A stretch of 59,186 nucleotides of DNA from MED-G116 sp038107835 (GTDB lineage Bacteria; Pseudomonadota; Alphaproteobacteria; Puniceispirillales; Puniceispirillaceae): assembly GCA_038107835.1 (NCBI GenBank), contig JAYNHH010000013.1, positions 1 to 59,186 on the forward strand. The letters run 5' to 3'. The notes beneath the pieces were generated by a model, which worked only from the letters and a program-made list of their open reading frames with translations, was not told the DNA's origin and ran no database searches. Shown here piece after piece: positions 23,215 through 32,571 of this stretch. A program made the translations under genes and the position numbers. The first letter of the stretch is position 1, and each line of letters starts with the position of its first letter.

Positions 23215-26175
23215 ATGCCAAACGAAACGAAGAGAACGTCAGCCTCTGCTGGCCAGGCGAGCCTGTCCACCGCTGCTGTGCCTGCTGTCGGCACCATTCA
23301 TCCGCCGCGTCAGGATGACGTCGAAATCAGCGCTGAGCCGCGGGTAATCGCCGTTCGTGGCGCGCGTGAGCACAATCTGAGCGACGTCAATATCGACCTG
23401 CCGCGCGACCGGCTTGTGGTGCTTACCGGCCTTTCCGGTTCTGGCAAATCCTCGCTTGCCTTTGACACCATCTATGCCGAGGGCCAGCGCCGCTATGTTG
23501 AATCGCTGTCGGCCTATGCCCGGCAGTTTCTCGAGATGATGCAGAAACCCGATGTCGATCTGATCGAAGGTCTGTCACCGGCGATTTCCATCGAGCAGAA
23601 GACGACGTCACGAAACCCTCGGTCAACAGTCGGCACCGTGACCGAGATTTATGACTATATGCGCCTGCTCTGGGCGCGCATTGGTATCCCCTATTCACCG
23701 GCTACAGGTTTGCCGATTCGCAGCCAGACCGTCAGCCAGATGGTTGATATCCTGCTGGCCATGGAGGATGGGACGCGGATCTATCTGCTGGCACCGATCG
23801 TGCGCGGCCGCAAGGGCGAATATCGCAAGGAGCTGGCGGAATTTCACCGCAAGGGTTTCAGCCGGGTGCGGATTGATGGTGAGATGTATGATCTTGATGA
23901 CACCCCGGCGCTCGACAAGAAACGCAAGCATGATATCGAGATCGTCATTGACCGACTGGTCATCAAGGGTGATCCTGACGAGCTGTCAACGCGTCTTGCC
24001 GACTCTCTGGAAACGGCGCTTGGTCAGACCGAGGGGCTGGCCTTCGCCGACAATGCCGACAGTGGCGAGCGTACGGTTTTCTCGGCCAATTTTGCCTGTC
24101 CGGAATCAGGTTTTACAATTGATGAGATTGAGCCGCGCCTTTTCTCCTTCAACAATCCGTTCGGTGCCTGCCCCTCATGTGACGGGCTTGGGGTTAGCAG
24201 TCATTTTGATGAGCAGCTGGTGGTTCCCGACACGCGCCAGACGTTGCGCGGTGGCGCGCTGGCACCCTGGTCGTCGAGCACGTCACGCTATTACATCCAG
24301 ACATTGGAATCGCTTGCCCGGCAATTCGGGTTTTCGCTCGACACGCCCTTTGGCGATCTTGATGATGACACCAAATCAATCATTCTGCATGGCTCCGGCA
24401 AAATGCCAGTGACCATGGAATTTGATGATGGCATGCGGTCCTATCGCACGACCAAGCCCTTTGAGGGCATCATGCCCAACCTTGCAAGGCGCTACCGCGA
24501 GACGGACTCGGCCTGGGTGCGCGAGGAGATGGAGAAATTCCGCGCCAACCATCCCTGCGATGGCTGTGGCGGCAAGCGGCTGAAAGCCGAATCCCTTGCC
24601 GTCAAGATCGACATGAAGGACATTTCTGACATTGCCCGTCTGTCGATTGGCGATGCCCGCGACTGGTTCAGCGGGCTGAGCGAAAAACTCCAGGGGCAGG
24701 AATCGGAAATTGCCGCCCGCATTCTGAAGGAGATCAATGAACGCCTCGGATTTCTGGTCAATGTCGGCCTGAACTACCTGTCGATGGCGCGCAATTCGGG
24801 AACCCTGTCCGGTGGCGAGTCGCAGCGTATCCGTCTTGCCTCGCAGATTGGCTCTGGCCTCACCGGCGTTCTCTATGTGCTTGACGAACCGTCGATCGGC
24901 CTGCATCAGCGCGACAATGACCGGCTGCTGGCAACCTTGGTGCGGTTGCGTGATCTTGGCAATACGGTGCTGGTTGTCGAACATGACGAGGATTCGATCC
25001 GGCTTGCCGATTATGTTGTCGATATGGGTCCGGGGGCCGGCGTTCATGGCGGCCATGTCGTCGCTGCCGGAACGCCTGACCAGATTTTGCAGAACGAGCA
25101 GTCACTGACCGGACAATATCTCTCTGGCGCCCTCGAAATTGCCGTTCCGGGGAAACGGCGAAAGCCGGTCAAGGGGCGCGTCATCCGGGTTAATGAGGCA
25201 AGCGGTAACAATCTGCACTCCGTCAGCGTCGATTTTCCACTTGGGGTGCTGACCTGCGTCACGGGTGTTTCGGGTGGCGGCAAGTCAACGCTTGTTCTCG
25301 AAACGCTTTGGAAATCGCTGGCGCGGCGACTGCACAAGGCGCGCGAGATGCCGGCCCCGCATAAATCCATCCTTGGTGCCGAGTTGCTTGACAAGGTCGT
25401 TGATATTGACCAATCGCCAATTGGCCGCACACCACGGTCGAATCCGGCCACCTATACTGGTGCCTTTACGCCGATACGCGAATGGTTTGCCGGCCTGCCC
25501 GAAGCAAAGGCGCGCGGCTATGCGCCCGGCCGGTTTTCCTTCAACGTCAAGGGCGGGCGCTGTGAGGCCTGTCAGGGCGACGGGCTGATCAAGATCGAGA
25601 TGCATTTCCTGCCCGATGTCTATGTGACCTGCGACAGCTGCAAGGGCCGGCGCTACAACCGGGAAACGCTGGAAATCACCTTCCGCGGCAAATCAATTGC
25701 CGACGTGCTGGAAATGACCGTCGAGGAAGGTGTCGATTTCTTCAAGGCAGTGCCTTCCATCCGTGAAAAGCTGGAGACGATGTTCCGCGTTGGTCTCGGC
25801 TATGTCCGGATTGGCCAGCAGGCAACAACATTGTCCGGCGGCGAGGCGCAGCGGGTCAAACTGTCCAAGGAGCTGTCGCGCCGGGCCACTGGCCGCACCA
25901 TCTACATCCTTGATGAACCGACAACCGGCCTTCATTTCCATGACATAGCGAAACTTCTGGATGTCTTGCAGGAGCTTGTTGATCAGGGTAATACGGTGAT
26001 TGTCATCGAACATAACATGGATGTGATCAAGACGGCTGACTGGGTGATTGATCTGGGGCCGGAAGGTGGTGATGGCGGCGGCCAGATCGTTGCCGAGGGA
26101 ACGCCTGAGACGGTGGCGGCGACTCCTGGGTCGCACACGGGTGAATATCTGGCGCGCATCTTTGGGAATAAGTAA
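23215..26175 (+). CDS. uvrA: Excinuclease ABC subunit A
   Basis: DNA damage sensor of nucleotide excision repair; a dimeric ABC ATPase that loads UvrB. Two ATP-binding cassettes are present: Walker A GLSGSGKSSLAFD and GVSGGGKSTLV, signatures LSGGESQRIRLA and LSGGEAQRVKL, Walker B VLDEPSIGLH and ILDEPTTGLH. Zinc-finger Cys pairs are seen in CPSCDGLG, CDGCGG, CEACQGDG and CDSCKGRR. The 986 aa include about 40 N-terminal residues before the usual start, so a later start cannot be excluded. trmFO begins within 6 nt after it. Confidence 0.97.
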   Translation: MPNETKRTSASAGQASLSTAAVPAVGTIHPPRQDDVEISAEPRVIAVRGAREHNLSDVNIDLPRDRLVVLTGLSGSGKSSLAFDTIYAEGQRRYVESLSAYARQFLEMMQKPDVDLIEGLSPAISIEQKTTSRNPRSTVGTVTEIYDYMRLLWARIGIPYSPATGLPIRSQTVSQMVDILLAMEDGTRIYLLAPIVRGRKGEYRKELAEFHRKGFSRVRIDGEMYDLDDTPALDKKRKHDIEIVIDRLVIKGDPDELSTRLADSLETALGQTEGLAFADNADSGERTVFSANFACPESGFTIDEIEPRLFSFNNPFGACPSCDGLGVSSHFDEQLVVPDTRQTLRGGALAPWSSSTSRYYIQTLESLARQFGFSLDTPFGDLDDDTKSIILHGSGKMPVTMEFDDGMRSYRTTKPFEGIMPNLARRYRETDSAWVREEMEKFRANHPCDGCGGKRLKAESLAVKIDMKDISDIARLSIGDARDWFSGLSEKLQGQESEIAARILKEINERLGFLVNVGLNYLSMARNSGTLSGGESQRIRLASQIGSGLTGVLYVLDEPSIGLHQRDNDRLLATLVRLRDLGNTVLVVEHDEDSIRLADYVVDMGPGAGVHGGHVVAAGTPDQILQNEQSLTGQYLSGALEIAVPGKRRKPVKGRVIRVNEASGNNLHSVSVDFPLGVLTCVTGVSGGGKSTLVLETLWKSLARRLHKAREMPAPHKSILGAELLDKVVDIDQSPIGRTPRSNPATYTGAFTPIREWFAGLPEAKARGYAPGRFSFNVKGGRCEACQGDGLIKIEMHFLPDVYVTCDSCKGRRYNRETLEITFRGKSIADVLEMTVEEGVDFFKAVPSIREKLETMFRVGLGYVRIGQQATTLSGGEAQRVKLSKELSRRATGRTIYILDEPTTGLHFHDIAKLLDVLQELVDQGNTVIVIEHNMDVIKTADWVIDLGPEGGDGGGQIVAEGTPETVAATPGSHTGEYLARIFGNK

Positions 26176-26181
26176 CTGGTG

Positions 26182-27555
26182 ATGGCTGAGATGAGCGACT
26201 CCCCCCACAAACCCGTGCATGTGATCGGTGGTGGCCTTGCTGGCAGCGAGGCGGCCTTTCAGATTGCCGCACGCAATGTGCCGGTGGTGCTGCATGAAAT
26301 GCGTCCGGTACGGATGACCGACGCACATCATACCGAAAATCTGGCTGAGCTTGTCTGTTCAAACTCGTTTCGCTCAGATGATTCGACCAGCAACGCTGTC
26401 GGCGTCCTGCATCAGGAAATGCGCGAGATGAATTCGCTGATCATGCGTGCTGCCGATGTCCACAAGGTGCCGGCAGGCGGTGCGCTTGCCGTTGACCGCG
26501 ATGGGTTTGCCGCGCATGTCGGTGAATTGCTGGCGGCCAATCCGCTGGTGACGATCGCCCGCGGGGAGGTCACCGAAATTCCCGTCGACTGGGACAATGT
26601 GATCATTGCCACTGGCCCCCTCACCTCGCCGGCGCTGGCTGAGTTGATCCGCGATCTTGGCGGTGAGGAAGACCTTGCGTTCTTCGACGCGATTGCCCCG
26701 ATCGTTCATTTTGACAGCGTTGATATGGATGTTGCCTGGTTCCAGTCGCGCTACGACAAATCGACGGATGGCGGTGATGGCAAGGACTATATCAACTGCC
26801 CGATGACACGCGACCAATATGAGGGGTTTATTGACGCGCTGCTTACCGGCGAGACGATGTCATTCAAGGAATGGGAGGAGAACACCCCCTATTTTGATGG
26901 CTGCATGCCGATTGAGGTGATGGCCTCGCGTGGGCGTGAGACGCTGCGTTTCGGGCCAATGAAGCCGGTCGGGCTGACCAATGCCCATGATGGGTCTCGC
27001 CCGCATGCAGTGATCCAACTGCGCCAGGACAACGCGCTTGGTACCCTCTATAACATGGTCGGGTTTCAGACAAAGCTCAAATACGGTGAACAGGTACGGG
27101 TGTTCCAGTCAATCCCCGGTCTTGGCGCGGCGCAGTTCGCCCGGCTTGGCGGGCTGCATCGCAATACCTTCATCAATGCACCGCGTCTGCTCGATGCCGA
27201 ATTGCGGCTGAAAGCGCAGCCGGGGCTGCGTTTTGCCGGACAGATCACCGGGGTTGAGGGCTATATCGAATCTGCGGCGATTGGCATGCTTGCTGGAATC
27301 ATGGCAGCCAATGACCGGCATGGCACACGCTGGCAGGCACCTCCCATTGACACGGCGCACGGGGCATTGCTGGCGCATATCACCGGCGGTGCCATGGCCG
27401 ACAGCTTCCAGCCGATGAATGTCAATTTTGGCCTGTTTCCCGACATTCAACCACCTGCCGGCAAACGCAAGCTGAAGGGTCGTGACCGCAAACTTGCCTA
27501 TGCAGCACGGGCGCTCGAGTCATTCCGTGGCTGGGCGGGAGATTGGGCCGCCTGA
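26182..27555 (+). CDS. trmFO: Methylenetetrahydrofolate-tRNA-(uracil-5-)-methyltransferase
   Basis: Folate- and FAD-dependent enzyme (formerly Gid) that makes ribothymidine at position 54 of tRNA. The FAD dinucleotide motif is VIGGGLAGSEAAFQIA. The signature VCSNSFRSDD with its redox Cys and INCPMTRDQYEGF with the second Cys are present, as is FDGCMPIEVMASRG. Length of 457 aa is normal. The ATG at 26182 is preferred over the adjoining GTG. It follows uvrA closely and converges on the NDUFAF6-like gene with a 16-nt gap. Confidence 0.95.
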   Translation: MAEMSDSPHKPVHVIGGGLAGSEAAFQIAARNVPVVLHEMRPVRMTDAHHTENLAELVCSNSFRSDDSTSNAVGVLHQEMREMNSLIMRAADVHKVPAGGALAVDRDGFAAHVGELLAANPLVTIARGEVTEIPVDWDNVIIATGPLTSPALAELIRDLGGEEDLAFFDAIAPIVHFDSVDMDVAWFQSRYDKSTDGGDGKDYINCPMTRDQYEGFIDALLTGETMSFKEWEENTPYFDGCMPIEVMASRGRETLRFGPMKPVGLTNAHDGSRPHAVIQLRQDNALGTLYNMVGFQTKLKYGEQVRVFQSIPGLGAAQFARLGGLHRNTFINAPRLLDAELRLKAQPGLRFAGQITGVEGYIESAAIGMLAGIMAANDRHGTRWQAPPIDTAHGALLAHITGGAMADSFQPMNVNFGLFPDIQPPAGKRKLKGRDRKLAYAARALESFRGWAGDWAA

Positions 27556-27571
27556 GGCGAAGCCAGCGCTC

Positions 27572-28195
27572 TCAACTGCCGCCAATTCCAAACCGCCAGA
27601 ACAGCAGCCGCCAGATCAACAGCGGATCCTCGCCCTGTTTTTCGGTGTCTGAGTGCCACTTTGCCAGACATCCTGCGAGATAGAGCCAGCGCGCCGCGCC
27701 GCCACCTCGCCGCAGAGCGGCAAGGTCAGCACCCTCGATCTTTGGCCTTTGGGCTTCGTCCCTGCCGGATTGATGGGCGATTTTTTCCGCAATGGCGGTG
27801 AAATCCGCACCGCATGTCACTTTGGCCGCAAGCTGCCAGCAGCCAGCAAAACAGGGGGTGGCGCTGGCCTCGCTGTCAGTGATCCGCGTCTGCCAGAGCG
27901 CGACAAGCGCCAGCAGTTCATCCCGGCTGATCCGCTCTGCGGCGATATGCGCCTGCAATGTGCGCATCAGCGGCACCTCTGCCGGTGCTGTCATATCCGC
28001 AAGCGCGTCATGCCACCATTGCAGTCGGATTGCCGCCAGCATGATCTCGCTTGGAATGCGGATGGCATTTTCCAGCTCATTGGCAAGACAGAAGATATCG
28101 GCCAGAAGCTGCCGGTCGGCGCTGGGCGCGAACAGCAGGCACAGTGCCAGCTGCCTGTCATTGTCTCGCACAATCTGCCAGGAATCCTGCATCAT
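27572..28195 (-). CDS. Squalene/phytoene synthase-like protein, probable NDUFAF6-type complex I assembly factor
   Basis: The hallmark RLQWWHDAL and a preceding helical region (CLLFAPSADRQLLADIF) place it in the squalene/phytoene synthase superfamily. The Asp-rich substrate motifs of true prenyl synthases are missing: the first is replaced by CLANELENAI. At 207 aa it is clearly shorter than phytoene synthases. Mitochondrial NDUFAF6 belongs to this non-catalytic branch and assists complex I assembly. The neighbouring Mth938-domain gene and secF support that role. ATGATG at the start makes 28192 an alternative. A carotenoid function is unlikely. Confidence 0.7.
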   Translation of the reverse strand: MMQDSWQIVRDNDRQLALCLLFAPSADRQLLADIFCLANELENAIRIPSEIMLAAIRLQWWHDALADMTAPAEVPLMRTLQAHIAAERISRDELLALVALWQTRITDSEASATPCFAGCWQLAAKVTCGADFTAIAEKIAHQSGRDEAQRPKIEGADLAALRRGGGAARWLYLAGCLAKWHSDTEKQGEDPLLIWRLLFWRFGIGGS

Positions 28196-28215
28196 CGTCC
28201 CTTCAACGGGATGTG

Positions 28216-28662
28216 TCAGACGGCGATGAGCGCGGCAGCGGCATTGCGTCCCTCGCTCATCAGCACGTTCCAGGTGCGGCAGGCGGCTGCCGTCGACATC
28301 AACTCAAGATTGATCCCATTGACTTTCAGATCAGCCGCAAGCTCCGGCAAATGCTGCTGCGGTGCCGGTCCTGCACCAAGCAGGAACAAAGGTGGCGGCG
28401 TCTCGCCCAACAGGGGTTCAAGGTCGGCAAAGCGCAGCGTGATTGGGTCGGGGCAACGCCATTCACGTGTCAAACGCGGCAGCAGCAGCAGATCACCCTG
28501 ATAGCTTTGGCTTGTGACACGAAAGCCGCCATCGCCATATCCATGAACGATCTGCAGCTCACCATCGCAATCAAAATTCCTGATCTCAATGCCCATCTGG
28601 TTTTCGCTCACAGGCGGATCAGGAAGTGCCGTCCTGCTACGCAGCAGCGCCCTCTTCCTCAT
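28216..28662 (-). CDS. Mth938 domain protein, NDUFAF3-like
   Basis: Small soluble protein of the Mth938/NDUFAF3 family (DUF498). The conserved core begins GIEIRNFDCDG and includes IVHGYGDGGFRVT, YQGDLLLLP and LFLLGAGPA, then the C-terminal helix with NVLMSEGRNAAAALIA. In alphaproteobacteria this gene is known to sit next to secF, and its mitochondrial relative NDUFAF3 is needed for complex I assembly. The start is unclear: the ATG at 28662 overlaps secF, but GTG at 28611 or ATG at 28596 fits the conserved core better. It is probably co-transcribed with secDF. Confidence 0.82.
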   Translation of the reverse strand: MRKRALLRSRTALPDPPVSENQMGIEIRNFDCDGELQIVHGYGDGGFRVTSQSYQGDLLLLPRLTREWRCPDPITLRFADLEPLLGETPPPLFLLGAGPAPQQHLPELAADLKVNGINLELMSTAAACRTWNVLMSEGRNAAAALIAV

Positions 28663-29563
28663 CTTCTTCGGTGCGTTTCAGGTCAAATTTGGCCAGCATG
28701 CCAACAGCGACGAACACCGATGAATAGGTACCGATGATCACGCCCCACATCATCGCCAGCGCAAAATCGCGCAGCACCGCGCCGCCAAACACCACGATCG
28801 CCAGCAAGGCCAGCAAGGTCGTCACCGATGTCATCACCGTGCGTGACAGGGTTTCATTCAGCGATTTGTTCAGGATGTCGCGCTGTTCAAAGGATTTGTA
28901 ACGGCGCAGATTTTCCCGCACCCGGTCAAAGACCACGACCGTATCATTGATCGAATAACCGGCAATCGTCAGGATCGCGGCAACCGTTGCCAGATTGAAC
29001 TCAAACGAAGTTACCGAAAACAGGCCAATCGTCGTGATCACATCATGTGAAAGCGCAAGAATCGCCGCAATCGAGAACTGCCATTCAAAGCGGAACCAGA
29101 TATACAGCATGATCGCCAGCAAGGCGCAGCCAACCGCCAACATGCCTTTTTCGGCAAGTTCGGCACCCACCGTCGGGCCGACAAACTCGGTACGGCGTAC
29201 CTCATAGTCGCTGCCAAGACTCTGGGTGATGGCTTCAATGGCCGCGATCTGCGCTTTTTCGTCGCCTTCTTGGCGCTGCACGCGAATCAGAATATCTGTC
29301 TCAGTGCCAAATTCCTGCAGATTGATGTCACCGAGCTCGAGTTGTTCAAGACCACCACGCAGACCAGACACATCGGCCGGGCCTGAGGTACTGCGCGCCT
29401 CGAGCAGAATGCCGCCCTTGAAATCAATGCCGAGATTGAGCCCGGAAATCAGGAACACCCCAAGCGAGGCCAGCACCAGCATAGCCGAGAACACCAGCGC
29501 CGCGGGGCGCAGCTTCATGAAATCAATCGTGGTTTCGCTTGGAACGAGTTTCAGCCGCATCAT
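28637..29563 (-). CDS. secF: Protein translocase subunit SecF
   Basis: Inner-membrane partner of SecD that uses proton-motive force to pull proteins through SecYEG. Six membrane segments are seen. The first is followed by GLNLGIDFKGG, and the later block has AGYSINDTVVVFDRVRENLRR and NETLSRTVMTSVTTLLALLA. Length of 308 aa is normal. The C-terminus is acidic (EEDEEEG). Its start lies 7 nt after secD. Confidence 0.95.
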   Translation of the reverse strand: MMRLKLVPSETTIDFMKLRPAALVFSAMLVLASLGVFLISGLNLGIDFKGGILLEARSTSGPADVSGLRGGLEQLELGDINLQEFGTETDILIRVQRQEGDEKAQIAAIEAITQSLGSDYEVRRTEFVGPTVGAELAEKGMLAVGCALLAIMLYIWFRFEWQFSIAAILALSHDVITTIGLFSVTSFEFNLATVAAILTIAGYSINDTVVVFDRVRENLRRYKSFEQRDILNKSLNETLSRTVMTSVTTLLALLAIVVFGGAVLRDFALAMMWGVIIGTYSSVFVAVGMLAKFDLKRTEEDEEEGAAA

Positions 29564-29570
29564 TCAATCC

Positions 29571-31130
29571 TCACAACTCAAGCGCTCTGGGGCGCTTGCG
29601 TTCCAGCCAGATGACAATCAGCATCCGGGTCACCATCACTGCGGTAAACAGTGACGTCAAAATTCCAATTGCCAATGTCACGGCAAAGCCCTTGATGGGA
29701 CCGGATCCAAACAGATACAGGAACAGCGCCGCGAACAATGTTGTCAGGTTACTGTCGACAATTGTCGAAATGGCGCGTTGATAGCCGCCATCAATGGCCG
29801 CCATCACTGATCTGCCACGGCGTAATTCCTCGCGGATACGCTCGAAAACAAGAACATTGGCATCAACCGCCATTCCCATCGTCAGCACGATGCCGGCAAT
29901 TCCCGGCAGGGTCAGCGTCGCCTGCAGCGCTGACAGCGCCGCCAGAATGAGGATGATATTGACCATCAGGGCCACATCAGCCAGCGCCCCAAACAGGCCA
30001 TAGCTGAGCAGCATATAGATGATCACCAGCACCAGCCCGACAAGTGCCGCGATCTTGCCAGCCATCACCGAGTCAGCACCAAGTCCCGGACCGATGGAAC
30101 GCTCCTCGAGAACGATCAGCGGCGCCGGCAGGGCGCCAGCACGCAGGATCAGCGCCAGCTCATTGGTTTCCGCGACGGTGAATTGGCCGGTGATCTGGCC
30201 GCTGCCAAAAATCTGGCTCTGAATTGTTGGAGCCGAGACAACCTTGCCATCGAGAATGATGGCAAAGGGCCGACCAATATTGGCGCCGGTAACGCGGCCG
30301 AACTTCTTCGCGCCGGTGGCGTTCAGGGTAAAGCTCACTGACGGCCGGTTGTTCTGATCAAAACTGGCAGTTGCACCATCCAGCATTTCGCCGCTGACCA
30401 TCACCCGTTTCTCGACGACATAGCTCTGGCTGTCCTCACCGTCGCCCGGCAGCAATACGGTACCCGGTGGCACGCGGCCCCGGGTGATCGCCTCGGCGCC
30501 GGTCAGGCTGGTGTCAACCAGTTGGAATGTCAGCTTTGCCGTGCGTCCCAACAGCCGCTTGATCGTCTCCGGGTCATCGACGCCGGGAAGCTGCACCAGC
30601 ACCCGGTCCTTGCCCTGGCGCTGGATGATTGGCTCCTTCGTGCCATCCGGGTCAATCCGGCGGCGGATGATTTCCATCGACTGCTCGACCGTCTGGTTGC
30701 GCATCTCGGTCAGGCCAGCCTCGTCAAACGAGATCCGGTAATTCTGCCCCTCGCTGGTGATGATCAACCCCCGGCCAAGCTCGGCAAAAATCAATTTTGC
30801 AGCATCGGTGTCATCGGCCCTGCGCAGGCTCACACTGACGGTCCGGTCCTCGACCCTGAGATTGCTGAAGCGGATTTTCCCGTTGCGGAATTCCTGGCGG
30901 ATGGTCTCGCCGAGGCTGTTCAACCGCTCGGTCTCCACAACCTCCATATCGACCAGCATCAGCAGATGCGATCCTCCCTGAAGATCAAGCCCGAGATTGA
31001 TCTGTTGGCCAGGCAACAGGCCGGAGTCGCGGTCTTCCCCCGATGGCAGCAGGTTCGGCAGCGCGTATACAACACCAAGCGCGATGACGAACAGCACCAG
31101 CAGCTTTTTCCAGCTCTCAAATTGCAGCAT
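29571..31130 (-). CDS. secD: Protein translocase subunit SecD
   Basis: Forms the SecDF-YajC ancillary complex. It has an N-terminal membrane segment (LLVLFVIALGVVYALP), LGLDLQGGSHLLML with the D-LQGG signature, a P1 periplasmic region with RRRIDPDGTKEP, and the C-terminal six-helix part with GIVLTMGMAVDANVLVFERI, which carries the Asp implicated in proton transfer. Length of 519 aa is typical of alphaproteobacteria. yajC lies upstream on the same strand. Confidence 0.96.
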   Translation of the reverse strand: MLQFESWKKLLVLFVIALGVVYALPNLLPSGEDRDSGLLPGQQINLGLDLQGGSHLLMLVDMEVVETERLNSLGETIRQEFRNGKIRFSNLRVEDRTVSVSLRRADDTDAAKLIFAELGRGLIITSEGQNYRISFDEAGLTEMRNQTVEQSMEIIRRRIDPDGTKEPIIQRQGKDRVLVQLPGVDDPETIKRLLGRTAKLTFQLVDTSLTGAEAITRGRVPPGTVLLPGDGEDSQSYVVEKRVMVSGEMLDGATASFDQNNRPSVSFTLNATGAKKFGRVTGANIGRPFAIILDGKVVSAPTIQSQIFGSGQITGQFTVAETNELALILRAGALPAPLIVLEERSIGPGLGADSVMAGKIAALVGLVLVIIYMLLSYGLFGALADVALMVNIILILAALSALQATLTLPGIAGIVLTMGMAVDANVLVFERIREELRRGRSVMAAIDGGYQRAISTIVDSNLTTLFAALFLYLFGSGPIKGFAVTLAIGILTSLFTAVMVTRMLIVIWLERKRPRALEL

Positions 31131-31222
31131 GACTTGCGGTCTTTCGTTTCATGGTGCTGGTGTGTCACCTCACCCGGCGCCGGCCAAAGGGTCCGGGCCG
31201 GTGCGGCAGCCACCAGTGTCAG

Positions 31223-31543
31223 CTATTTCTTCGGTTCGGTTTTGCCTTTGATGTCGGCGACCATGGCACGCACGATCTGCACCTTCACATCCTTGGCAAT
31301 CTCAACATCAACAGTGTCGCTGTCGTCGGTTACCTTGACGACGGTTCCGACCAGACCACCAGAGGTGACGATCTTGTCGCCGCGCCGCATGGCTCCCAGC
31401 ATTTCCTTGTGCTGTTTGGCGCGCTTTTGCTGGGGCCGGATCAGCAGGAAATAGAAAATCACCATCACAAAGATGATCGGCAACAGGCCAAAACCGCCTT
31501 CGGCAAGGCCACCAGATTGTGCAAAAGCAGGGGAAATAAGCAT
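31223..31543 (-). CDS. yajC: Preprotein translocase subunit YajC
   Basis: Single-span membrane protein associated with SecDF. The N-terminus is MLISPAFAQSGG, then the membrane segment LLPIIFVMVIFYFLLIRPQQKR, with the diagnostic FLLIRPQQKR, followed by a cytoplasmic SH3-like domain (RRGDKIVTSGGLVGTV). Length of 106 aa is normal. The ATG at 31543 was chosen because conserved YajC sequence begins there; GGAG lies about 10 nt upstream. It heads the yajC-secD-secF unit. Confidence 0.94.
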   Translation of the reverse strand: MLISPAFAQSGGLAEGGFGLLPIIFVMVIFYFLLIRPQQKRAKQHKEMLGAMRRGDKIVTSGGLVGTVVKVTDDSDTVDVEIAKDVKVQIVRAMVADIKGKTEPKK

Positions 31544-31580
31544 TTTGGTTCGACTCCACGCGTTTCGAAAAATCTCCAGC

Positions 31581-31609
31581 ACAATAGACGCCCTTGCCCA
31601 CCGGGGCAA
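31581..31609 (-). promoter_or_regulatory. Candidate promoter of yajC-secDF
   Basis: On the minus strand TTGCCC, a 17-nt spacer and TATTGT lie about 38 nt before the yajC start. It is a moderate match to sigma70 boxes. Confidence 0.4.
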
Positions 31610-31700
31610 TGACCGATGCTCGCAATAAGGGCAAATTTAACCGAAATAAAAGGCCACCACGCATATTGTGGGCCGGATGTGGGCTTGGTAAGGTCTGGCC

Positions 31701-32564
31701 ATGACAGATCACAGTGAAAACAGTGTCCTTCTCGCCCAATTGACACGCATTGCCGATGCGCTCGAGCGCCAGTCTGCTCCCCCTCCAGATGTCAGCAGGC
31801 TGCCAAGGGCCGAGGCCTATGTCTGGGACTCTGCCACCCGCAATCTTTCCGCCATCGCCAGCGTCAACCGCCTCGATCTGGCGCTGCTCTGCGGCATTGA
31901 CCACCAACGCGATGCGCTGCTTGGCAACAGCCGCGCCTTTGCCACTGGCCTGAGCGCCAATAATGCGCTGCTCTGGGGTGCGCGCGGCACTGGCAAATCA
32001 TCGCTTGTCAAAGCCGTGCATGGCGCTCTGTGCGCCGAGGGTATGGATTGCGGGCTGGTCGAAATTCACCGCGAGGATATCGAGGATCTACCCTTCCTGA
32101 TGGGGTTTCTCGCTCAGATTGACCGGCGTTTCATTATCTTTTCCGATGATCTGGCCTTTGAACATGGCGAAAGCACATACAAATCGCTGAAAGCGGCGCT
32201 TGATGGGGGGGTTGAGGGGCGCCCGAACAATGTGATTTTCTACGCCACATCGAACCGTCGACATCTGATGCCGCGCCAGATGATCGAAAATGAGCGCTCA
32301 ACGGCGATCAACCCTTCCGAAGGTGTCGAGGAAAGCGTCTCCCTGTCTGACAGATTCGGTCTGTGGATTGGCTTTCATTCGATTGATCAGCAGGTGTTCT
32401 TCCAGATGGTCGATGCCTATGTCGCGCATTTCGGCATTCCAGTTGCGGACATTGATCTGCATGCAGAGGCGCTGGCCTGGTCGATGGAACGAGGCGCCCG
32501 GTCTGGCCGCGTCGCCTGGCAGTTCATCCTTGATCTTGCGGCGCGCACACAGACGCCACTCTGA
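31701..32564 (+). CDS. DUF815 family AAA+ ATPase
   Basis: Predicted P-loop ATPase of the DUF815 family, whose role is not established. Walker A is WGARGTGKSSLVKA, the Walker B-like segment is RFIIFSDDLAFEHGE, and FYATSNRRHLMP is the sensor-like motif; SDRFGLWIGFH is also family-typical. The 287 aa match the family. It is cytoplasmic, without a signal peptide. It is transcribed divergently from yajC and convergent with the LysM/LytM gene (7-nt gap), so it stands alone in its own transcription unit amid envelope genes. Confidence 0.88.
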   Translation: MTDHSENSVLLAQLTRIADALERQSAPPPDVSRLPRAEAYVWDSATRNLSAIASVNRLDLALLCGIDHQRDALLGNSRAFATGLSANNALLWGARGTGKSSLVKAVHGALCAEGMDCGLVEIHREDIEDLPFLMGFLAQIDRRFIIFSDDLAFEHGESTYKSLKAALDGGVEGRPNNVIFYATSNRRHLMPRQMIENERSTAINPSEGVEESVSLSDRFGLWIGFHSIDQQVFFQMVDAYVAHFGIPVADIDLHAEALAWSMERGARSGRVAWQFILDLAARTQTPL

Positions 32565-32571
32565 TTTTGGC

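Noticed and set aside
24376..25056. Minus-strand open frame inside uvrA
   Set aside because: Antisense to conserved ATPase motifs; composition typical of a shadow frame.
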